Assembly (NCBI RefSeq): GCF_000943545.1
Contig: NZ_JTHP01000061.1
Location: 1-37,862, forward strand
Direction of reading: 5' to 3'
Origin: Paenibacillus terrae
GTDB taxonomy: Bacteria; Bacillota; Bacilli; Paenibacillales; Paenibacillaceae
DNA: 37,862 bases
The notes below the pieces were generated by a model. That model searched no databases, was not told the DNA's origin, and was given only the letters and a program-made list of their open reading frames with translations. Within the stretch, counting starts at the first letter, position 1; the number at the start of each line of letters is the position of its first letter. Positions 32,860 through 37,862 of the stretch are shown here, piece after piece. The translations under genes and the position numbers were made by a program.

Positions 32860-34245
32860 TCATGTTAGGGGATTTTCTGTTTTTAAAAGTGCAGTGAGGT
32901 TAACCTCCTGCTGATTTTTTTTTGCCACTATATTGAGAATAGAGCGGATATTGATTTCTTGAACATAATATATCGGCTTATCCTCTTGTGCTGCAAATGC
33001 CTTGGCTTCCCACATACTGGCATGAGATACAAAGAGCCTCAGTACTACGATGATATCAGCCTGCTGCAATGCAGCGTAAAAATGCGGATTATGCTTACGT
33101 CCATCGTGGACGATGATGTTGCAGGGATAACCATTCCTCTCTCTACTCCGGTAGCCACCGATTATAGAGACTGTCTTGCCCTCCAAGTCCGACAGATCAG
33201 GCAGGGGAGATGTCTGAGTATCGGGCGCATCCTCGACCAACACAGGGGGCTCTTGAACGTCTTCAGACTCATCTGGACGCAGTTTCCGAAGCTCTGCTAA
33301 CAACTCCCCTACAAAACTTTTAAGCTCCCGTATGCGTCGTATATCGTCCTTACTACGTTCTGTGATCGGCTGCTGCTCGCTCAAACTGGCAATCTTGGCG
33401 TTGGCCACACCTAACTTATCTTGGAACGTAGCAATTGTGTGTTTTTGCTCATCAAGAAGGCGTAAAAGCTTGTTGTACTTTACCGTCTGCTTATGAGCTG
33501 TATCGGTCAATTGCCCGACCCGCCGAAGAAGAAAGGCGTTGTCGCCGCGCTCCCGTTTAAATAGCAATCCGATATATTTTGTACGTAAGTCCTCCTGCGA
33601 CTCTGCAATAGGGAAATACATAATTCCAAAACGGGTGCGTGCTGGGCCAAAGTGCTTTGTGTAATCGATAGGCACCCATCCCATTGCGCCGATATCGAGC
33701 AACTCTTTTACAAATTTGGCATTGGCAGCTTGCCAAAATGAGCGCCGGTCTGCTTGTGCCACCTTTTGTGCCTCGCGCCGAGCATGTAAGTCTGACTTTA
33801 GAGTTGGACTCTGTCCAAGTGCAACGAACCCTGCCGCAACTTCCACGCGTGACAACTCAGCTACAGAAGCCTGCCAGTTATCCAACGCGTAATCAGTAAA
33901 CGCTGACCAGAACTCCTTTTCGCGATCCGCAAATATCTCGAAGCGCTTTTCGTGCCCCTCCAGGATCGCCGCACTTGTCTCCGGGTCAATATAGTCGTGA
34001 TTAATTGCCTGCTTGACCGCATCGACTTTGCGTAACATCTCTCGATACACGATATGCTCTGCCGGATATTCCGCACCACATTTGCTGCAGGGGATAGGGA
34101 CTATAGGATGGTTTACGTGATCCATTTCGGCGTCTTGTTGCTCGTATGTCATTTTGCCGTAGTCATACACAAGCAACTCACTATAGTACTTACACTTTGT
34201 GCAGCGACCAGTTAGGTAGACATGCATATGCACAAAATCGTTCAT
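32860..34245 (-). CDS. DUF2325-domain protein with N-terminal zinc ribbon
   Basis: 461 residues. A CxxC...CxxC zinc ribbon (GRCTKCKYY and IPCSKCGAEY) is followed by a long helical region, a coiled coil (TVKYNKLLRLLDEQKHTIAT, DDIRRIRELKSFVGELLAEL), an acidic linker and a C-terminal DUF2325 domain of about 85 residues (KTVSIIGGYRSRERNGYPCN, ADIIVVLRLFVSHASMWEAK). DUF2325 is a Rossmann-like domain of unknown function found in Firmicutes and phages. The gene is GC-richer than its neighbours, suggesting transfer. Its ATG overlaps the stop of the upstream HTH gene by four bases, so the two form an operon. Confidence 0.75.
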   Translation of the reverse strand: MNDFVHMHVYLTGRCTKCKYYSELLVYDYGKMTYEQQDAEMDHVNHPIVPIPCSKCGAEYPAEHIVYREMLRKVDAVKQAINHDYIDPETSAAILEGHEKRFEIFADREKEFWSAFTDYALDNWQASVAELSRVEVAAGFVALGQSPTLKSDLHARREAQKVAQADRRSFWQAANAKFVKELLDIGAMGWVPIDYTKHFGPARTRFGIMYFPIAESQEDLRTKYIGLLFKRERGDNAFLLRRVGQLTDTAHKQTVKYNKLLRLLDEQKHTIATFQDKLGVANAKIASLSEQQPITERSKDDIRRIRELKSFVGELLAELRKLRPDESEDVQEPPVLVEDAPDTQTSPLPDLSDLEGKTVSIIGGYRSRERNGYPCNIIVHDGRKHNPHFYAALQQADIIVVLRLFVSHASMWEAKAFAAQEDKPIYYVQEINIRSILNIVAKKNQQEVNLTALLKTENPLT

Positions 34246-34466
34246 TTCTCCTCCCCCCTATCCTTTACACTGAGAGTAAAACCTAACGTGTCAGCGATTC
34301 GCACAAAATCTTTCAAACGCAACGAGCCACTTTGAATCGCTGCTCTAAGAGTCGTTTCTTTCATTCCGATCTCTTGCGCCAAGCCTGCAACACTCGACCG
34401 GCCACGACTTGCGAGCATCAGCCTTACTCCATTAGTAGCTGGCTCCATATCTATTTTTATTTCCAT
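34242..34466 (-). CDS. Small XRE-like HTH regulator
   Basis: 74 residues, starting at ATG 34466 after GGAGGTG. The HTH is visible as VAGLAQEIGMKETTLRAAIQ followed by SGSLRLKDFVRIADTLGFTL. It has no effector domain. It is coupled to the DUF2325 gene and divergent from the small phage-like plus-strand genes; the space between contains a dyad-symmetric site. This is the layout of a phage or mobile-element repressor controlling a divergent early operon. Confidence 0.75.
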   Translation of the reverse strand: MEIKIDMEPATNGVRLMLASRGRSSVAGLAQEIGMKETTLRAAIQSGSLRLKDFVRIADTLGFTLSVKDRGEEK

Positions 34467-34486
34467 GGTAACACCTCCGTATGCTT

Positions 34487-34515
34487 ATAGTACATCATAT
34501 ATAACCTAAAGTGAA
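34487..34515 (-). promoter_or_regulatory. Promoter of the HTH-DUF2325 operon
   Basis: Minus strand TTCACT, 17 bases, TACTAT; transcription would start about 15 bases before the start codon. Confidence 0.45.
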
Positions 34516-34556
34516 ATTATTTAATTTAACGACAATTATATTGTTGATTAAATAAT
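34516..34556. promoter_or_regulatory. Dyad-symmetric candidate operator
   Basis: ATTATTTAAT (34516-34525) and ATTAAATAAT (34547-34556) are perfect inverted arms; inside, ACAAT-TAT-ATTGT (34532-34544) is a second dyad. It lies between the divergent HTH gene and the plus-strand genes and overlaps a likely plus-strand promoter, so it is a natural site for the HTH protein. Confidence 0.5.
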
Positions 34557-34617
34557 ATAATTGGTGTAAGATGTAATCAAGCAAGGGGAACACAATAAAA
34601 AAACGGAGAGGTTTAGA

Positions 34618-34758
34618 ATGGCAAACGTAATGACAAACGCTTGGGCAATCGCCCTTATGGGAGTAGCTAAATTCGGAGATAGTTCAAAACAATACTTCAT
34701 TTAGGCGCTTCGTCTGGCTGGGGCCAGATTGAATGCTTACAACTCCAAAGTGGAGTGA
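34618..34758 (+). pseudogene. Small phage-type gene with an in-frame amber codon
   Basis: ATG 34618 follows GGAGAGG. The frame reads MANVMTNAWAIALMGVAKFG then DSSKQYFI, TAG at 34702, then in frame ALRLAGARLNAYNSKVE and TGA at 34756. The pattern NVMTxAWxIAxxGVAKFGxxxxxYF is one I know from short N-terminal segments of Firmicute phage and mobile-element proteins. The amber codon probably replaced a Glu codon (GAG). A 28-residue product could still be made. Confidence 0.55.
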
Positions 34759-34763
34759 GAATT

Positions 34764-34823
34764 GTGACAGCCGTAATAAAGAATCATGCAAACCGAATTG
34801 TAGAAACGATTGGAAGGAGCTGA
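34764..34823 (+). CDS. Possible 19-residue peptide
   Basis: GTG 34764 lies eight bases after GGAG and encodes TAVIKNHANRIVETIGRS before TGA 34821, immediately before the next gene's ribosome site. The tight packing supports translation, perhaps as a coupling leader. It is too short for any family call. Confidence 0.3.
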   Translation: MTAVIKNHANRIVETIGRS

Positions 34824-34828
34824 GCCTA

Positions 34829-35071
34829 GTGGGAACTAAGCGAATGACGGCTAAGCGTGCCGCTAAAATCATCACGTACAATTGGTTGTCCGGCGGCGGC
34901 ACATCGACGTGGTATCTAGCCAAGGAAGATATGTCCTTTTACTAAGAGGACTATGGTTACAAAGTGACCGAGAAGCGCCGGGAAGGAATTCTAAAGTACG
35001 TAGAACAGATAACCGACCCGATATTTGAAAAGCTGAGAGCTTCGCTTCAGAAAAACGGTTTTGATTCATAA
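34829..35071 (+). pseudogene. Phage-type gene with an in-frame ochre codon
   Basis: GTG 34829 follows AAGGAG. The frame reads GTKRMTAKRAAKIITYNWLS, then STWYLAKEDMSFY and a TAA at 34943, then in the same frame EDYGYKVTEKRREGILKYVE and QITDPIFEKLRASLQKNGFD S to TAA 35069. The full protein would be 80 residues, basic and helical. The unbroken coding character past the stop suggests one recent nonsense mutation. Function unknown. Confidence 0.6.
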
Positions 35072-35078
35072 GCAAGCA

Positions 35079-35109
35079 AGGGGCTACGATCCCTCTATAG
35101 GAGGCAATC
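35079..35109 (+). promoter_or_regulatory. Repeated hairpin leader, copy 1
   Basis: AGGGGCTACGATCCCTCTAT then AGGAGGCAATC just before the 71-residue gene. AGGG and CCCT form a short hairpin next to the Shine-Dalgarno. A near-identical leader lies at 35626-35659. Confidence 0.6.
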
Positions 35110-35112
35110 TTG

Positions 35113-35328
35113 ATGCTAGTTTATAACGGAGAGTCAGTTAAAATTACAGTTGTATCGGATGGCAACCCGGATACGGTTATTCAGCCCGGCGAGTATGCGA
35201 AGCTGGCCGGGGAGTTGGTGGGCTTTGCTACAGACATGTTCCACGTTCTGGAGGATGGCGAGTGGTACGCCAAACGGGAACATTGCTATTCGGGGGCCGA
35301 TGTGGAGATTTACAACAATAGAAAATGA
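35113..35328 (+). CDS. Hypothetical phage-type protein, 71 residues
   Basis: ATG 35113 lies eight bases after GGAGG (the preceding in-frame TTG is also possible). A small acidic beta-rich protein (MLVYNGESVKITVVSDGNPD, GFATDMFHVLEDGEWYAKRE). No membrane segment. It is the last gene before a terminator in the run of small plus-strand genes. No family is recognised. Confidence 0.6.
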   Translation: MLVYNGESVKITVVSDGNPDTVIQPGEYAKLAGELVGFATDMFHVLEDGEWYAKREHCYSGADVEIYNNRK

Positions 35329-35355
35329 AAAAGCCCCTCGGTCAAGGGACTTTTT
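35328..35355 (+). terminator. Terminator of the small plus-strand operon
   Basis: AAAAAGCCCCT, a six-base loop and AGGGACTTTTT, starting in the stop codon of the 71-residue gene. Confidence 0.7.
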
Positions 35356-35577
35356 CAGAACGCCATGCGTTACGGTTAAAAGTTAATGTAGCCTTACAGA
35401 GGTAACGAGTACCAGATCGTAGGTGATTAAAATACATCAAATGTTACGGTTAAAAGTTAATCGGATGGGTGACAAATAGCTATTTCAATACATCATCATG
35501 TTACGGTTAGAAATTTTGTTCTATTTTAAAACTAGAACTAAAAATTTCAATACACCTCGTGTTAAGGTTGCAAAAAC
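35352..35577 (-). CRISPR. Four degenerate CRISPR-like repeats, no cas genes
   Basis: Repeats of about 31 bases at roughly 35352, 35426, 35482 and 35544, with unit-to-unit distances of 74, 57 and 61 and unique sequence of about 26-43 bases between them. The best copies read ATTTCAATACATCATCATG then TTACGGTTA on the plus strand. On the minus strand this ends in AT(G/A)TATTGAAAT, like the 8-base 5' handle of type I/III crRNA repeats. Copies differ by several bases and the first is only half preserved, so an active array is unlikely. Simple phage intergenic repeats are the alternative. Confidence 0.4.
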
Positions 35578-35625
35578 AATATACCACTAATGTCAAGTGC
35601 CGCGACAGTGCTTTAGTAATAATCC

Positions 35626-35659
35626 GAGGGCTACGGTCCCTCTATAACAGGAGGTAATC
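35626..35659 (+). promoter_or_regulatory. Repeated hairpin leader, copy 2
   Basis: GAGGGCTACGGTCCCTCTAT then AACAGGAGGTAATC, directly before the 19-residue hydrophobic peptide. It matches copy 1 at 35079-35109, with a compensated hairpin GAGGG/CCCTC. Confidence 0.6.
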
Positions 35660-35661
35660 AT

Positions 35662-35721
35662 ATGGAAACAGTAACGTGGATCGTAAGTATTACGGCTTTG
35701 GTAGTTTCGGTCATCGTTTAA
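35662..35721 (+). CDS. 19-residue hydrophobic peptide
   Basis: ATG 35662 follows AGGAGG by seven bases and encodes METVTWIVSITALVVSVIV and a TAA. The peptide is almost entirely one membrane-spanning segment. It has a strong ribosome site and a leader shared with the 71-residue gene, which supports translation. Very short hydrophobic peptides serve as type I toxins, holin-like or regulatory peptides; no antisense antitoxin RNA could be identified. Confidence 0.5.
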   Translation: METVTWIVSITALVVSVIV

Positions 35722-35805
35722 TAGATTGAAAAATAGGCAATTCCTATAACAAAAATGTATAATAATCACAAATATAAAAAGGCAAAAAGAGAGGGAGAAT
35801 AGTTC

Positions 35806-36384
35806 ATGGAGAAAAGTTGGAAGTCTCTAAAAGATTTCATATTTGAAGGAAAAACACTGGTTAACGCTGGCTATGCAGGTGACGCAAAAGATGTTGGACA
35901 TAAGGTATCGCAGTTCTACGTGGATAAAGTAGAGATCGGGGGAATTACCAATCACTACAGCATTACGTGGGATTTTGAGGAGTTTTACCGCAATGAGGGT
36001 GAGCACACGTTTGAGTGGCCGACACCCCACGCTTTCAGACTTATCGAACAAGAACATTACCAGATTACAGTGGATTATTTTTCAGGTGCTTCATTCACGC
36101 CTCTCAAAAAAACGTTTGAGTTGGATGGTATGATTCTGACCATTATTAACAGACCAGTTGAATTTGCTCCTGTGGCTGGCTCCCTGAGATACTACGCCGG
36201 GGCAACCGACCAAAGAGGAAAAGCATATCAGGTTTACTGGAATATGTTCAATTTATTCGAGCCAGTGGAAATCGAACTAATGGTCGACAATAGCAAATAC
36301 TGTAAATATTGTCTTAAAAGATGGACTAGGCACGCTGATAGCGATACAACATGCGAGCATGAGTGGGCGAGCACACTTGATTAA
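35806..36384 (+). CDS. Hypothetical protein with C-terminal Cys/His cluster, 192 residues
   Basis: ATG 35806 follows GAGAGGGAG. The body is beta-rich (FYVDKVEIGGITNHYSITWD, HYQITVDYFSGASFTPLKKT), and the C-terminus has a likely zinc site (YCKYCLKRWTRHADSDTTCE HEW). No signal peptide. Located in the phage-like block. No family is recognised. The 3' end overlaps the following frameshifted zinc-ribbon gene. Confidence 0.65.
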   Translation: MEKSWKSLKDFIFEGKTLVNAGYAGDAKDVGHKVSQFYVDKVEIGGITNHYSITWDFEEFYRNEGEHTFEWPTPHAFRLIEQEHYQITVDYFSGASFTPLKKTFELDGMILTIINRPVEFAPVAGSLRYYAGATDQRGKAYQVYWNMFNLFEPVEIELMVDNSKYCKYCLKRWTRHADSDTTCEHEWASTLD

Positions 36385-36609
36385 AGATCCACCTCAAATT
36401 TGCCCGGTCTGCGGGTTCAATCCCGTAGGCCGGAATAAAAACTACTGCTTTCAAACCTGTTATTTATATTCAAGTCAAATACAAAGATATGTATCACCTG
36501 TGGAAATGAGTTTCCTGCCTCACCCTGCTCCCTTAACGTCACCAGCAGCCCTGAATGTTCAGCCGAGAACAAGCGGGGAAAGCGTACCAATGCAGTAGGT
36601 TTAGAGTGA
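36359..36609 (+). pseudogene. Frameshifted double zinc-ribbon gene
   Basis: In one frame ICPVCGFNPVGRNKNYCFQT C forms one zinc ribbon; in another frame, starting about 36475, NTKICITCGNEFPASPCSLN and SPECSAENKRGKRTNAVGLE form a second and end at TGA 36607. Both are strongly Cys-patterned, so the original gene probably encoded both in one frame and lost or gained a base near 36450-36475. Zinc-ribbon proteins of this kind are frequent in phages, often as HNH or recombination accessories. Confidence 0.55.
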
Positions 36610-36665
36610 ACATCATAACGGATGGATCGATCTCTGCCGTTGTTTGGACAAACGTTATCAGCTCC

Positions 36666-36686
36666 AAAAGCCTTAAGTAGGCTTTT
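36666..36686. terminator. Bidirectional terminator
   Basis: AAAAGCCT, five bases, AGGCTTTT. It separates the phage-like plus-strand genes from the minus-strand membrane genes. Confidence 0.65.
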
Positions 36687-36817
36687 ATGCAGAGCACCAT
36701 CCGCCCCCCTTTAAATTGTTTTTCTCATGTCTCGTAATTCCCTACGTCACCCACTGCCCTCCTCGGCAACCCATTCAATAACCAAACGCATATAGCCAAT
36801 AATCTCCCCAATTCACC

Positions 36818-37318
36818 TTACAACATGTGAGATAACTTAGGTACTAAGTATGCAGCCAACAAGACTATAGGACTAAACAACATCATTCCTAGTCCCAATC
36901 TTTTTTTCTGTGGATTTTTGGCAGCTGATAACCGTACTAAAAGACCAAAATAAAACATTGTAAATACAACTGGAATAGAAACAAACCAGACTCCTTTGAA
37001 AAGCTGAGGTCCAATGGAGCCTGCACCATTCACCATATTTTCCACACTATCTCCACTATGTGAAGGTTGTGGCTCTATTCCAACAAACGATTGTGCAATT
37101 AATGGTGCATATGCAATAAGTAAAGCTCCACTCCCGAATAAAACTACAAAGACATAACCCATCTTTTTTCTCCGTGGATTTTTACCCGATGTCAACAATA
37201 GTAGAAAACCTACGATAATCAAGACTGTGAAAATCGGTAGCCCCACCAATTGTAGTAATCTAACTAGTTGTTCTACAAGAACTTTCAATCCTTCAAATAG
37301 ATCATCCAATTTCAACAT
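36818..37318 (-). CDS. Four-helix membrane protein with internal duplication, possibly conjugation-related
   Basis: 166 residues with four hydrophobic helices arranged as two similar halves. Each half has a helix, a basic hinge (SGKNPRRKKMGYVFVV and AAKNPQKKRLGLGMML) and a second helix ending in AYAP or AYLVP. The first 20 residues form an amphipathic helix. Helix-basic loop-helix units resemble VirB2/TrbC-type subunits of type IV secretion systems. Start is uncertain: ATG 37318 abuts GAAAGAAGG, and TTG 37309 has better spacing. It follows the 161-residue gene by 19 bases and is surely in one operon with it. Confidence 0.5.
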   Translation of the reverse strand: MLKLDDLFEGLKVLVEQLVRLLQLVGLPIFTVLIIVGFLLLLTSGKNPRRKKMGYVFVVLFGSGALLIAYAPLIAQSFVGIEPQPSHSGDSVENMVNGAGSIGPQLFKGVWFVSIPVVFTMFYFGLLVRLSAAKNPQKKRLGLGMMLFSPIVLLAAYLVPKLSHML

Positions 37319-37337
37319 CCTTCTTTCACTCTTTTAA

Positions 37338-37823
37338 TTACTTATTCTCATTTCCAATAGTTGTAATAAATTGGACATCGTCCACCTGCCAGCCTTTCTC
37401 TTCTGAGTAGAGCAATACCGTATGAACAATTATCGTTTGAGAGGTTTCGACATTATTAAAGGATGTACTCACATTAAATTGATTTATAAACTCTGCTTTA
37501 TCTTTATCTATCGCATACTGGAATGGCTGAAGTTTACTCATTTTTGATGATACTGAGGGAGTATTCTCATTATACTGAGGTAAATCAATTTCAGAAGGAA
37601 GTGCTGAGCTAAACCCAATTGCGGTCATCAAAGGTTTAATTTGATCATAACGTTGCTTTGTATTTGGATACGTAAAAAAATTTTCTATAAACTCTTTATT
37701 TGCTTTTTCCGCTCCTTCCTGAACGATCTGTTCTTTAAGCTGTGCTTTTAAGTTTTGACTATACACCAATTGAGTAATATTCAAGATGAACAAAACGGCT
37801 AATAAAAAGTATATTTTTTTCAT
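37338..37823 (-). CDS. Exported/anchored protein, possibly VirB8/TcpC-like conjugation component
   Basis: 161 residues from ATG 37823, seven bases after AAGGGG; an in-frame start six codons upstream overlaps that site. An N-terminal signal or anchor (MKKIYFLLAVLFILNITQLV) is followed by a helical stretch (LKAQLKEQIVQEGAEKANKE) and an alpha+beta domain ending in strands FINQFNVSTSFNNVETSQTI, VHTVLLYSEEKGWQVDDVQF. The final strand order resembles NTF2-like domains of Gram-positive conjugation proteins (TcpC/VirB8). It is coupled to the four-helix gene downstream. The call is tentative. Confidence 0.45.
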   Translation of the reverse strand: MKKIYFLLAVLFILNITQLVYSQNLKAQLKEQIVQEGAEKANKEFIENFFTYPNTKQRYDQIKPLMTAIGFSSALPSEIDLPQYNENTPSVSSKMSKLQPFQYAIDKDKAEFINQFNVSTSFNNVETSQTIIVHTVLLYSEEKGWQVDDVQFITTIGNENK

Positions 37824-37862
37824 AAGATTGCCCCTTTTCAAAGATTATTAATGATATATAGA

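Noticed and set aside
34618..35071. Stop-codon recoding in a phage
   Set aside because: Both TAG and TAA interrupt neighbouring frames, and other genes nearby use the same stops normally; simple decay is more likely.

Overview
The window looks like the accessory genome of a spore-forming, low-GC member of the Bacillales, most likely Paenibacillaceae (Paenibacillus or Brevibacillus). The evidence is purine-rich Shine-Dalgarno sites with frequent TTG/GTG starts, a Spo0E-type phosphatase, AbrB-type regulators, a BdbC/BdbD thiol oxidase pair, a giant surface protein ending in three SLH domains, and a decayed gene of the copper-amine-oxidase N-terminal (stalk) type. The genus is an inference.

Left part (1-4.3 kb) is regulatory: an XRE repressor, a Spo0E-like phosphatase (1257-1436), an HTH+TPR receptor (1661-3049) whose 3' end overlaps a 39-residue exported propeptide (1579-1698), and two tandem AbrB-like genes. 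Receptor plus propeptide has the layout of an RRNPP peptide quorum-sensing cassette and is the most complete candidate system here.

4.4-11 kb is a graveyard: at least five genes are broken by single stops or frameshifts, mixed with possible defence genes that remain open (a HEPN-motif protein at 7465-8340 and a SMEK-domain protein at 9361-10284), a GC-rich possible structured RNA between two terminators (5484-5691) and a repeat cluster (7334-7453).

11.4-16.8 kb is one 1779-residue secreted SLH protein with its own promoter and a terminator-like hairpin in its leader. 17-20 kb has two unknown proteins, a TnpB/omega-RNA remnant, a DUF262 protein and a 43-bp perfect palindrome.

20.3-25.3 kb is an insertion-sequence cluster: two IS3/IS150-like copies (one with its catalytic Glu changed to Lys), a truncated third IS3 element, a cytosine-C5 methyltransferase gene split by one IS with a clean CAT target duplication, and a small ADP-ribosyltransferase-like gene downstream of it. 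25.4-29.3 kb holds an ORF-less group II intron, a broken intron reverse transcriptase, a ~320-bp duplication linking them, and several small genes including a GNAT acetyltransferase.

30-32.7 kb has bdbD-bdbC and two unknown genes. 32.9-36.6 kb looks like a prophage remnant: a small HTH plus DUF2325 operon diverges, across a dyad-symmetric region, from a run of small genes with several in-frame stops. It contains four CRISPR-like degenerate repeats and a repeated hairpin leader. The right edge (36.8-37.8 kb) has two membrane-associated genes that resemble parts of a Gram-positive conjugation apparatus.

All function calls come from reading motifs by eye; no database search was possible.
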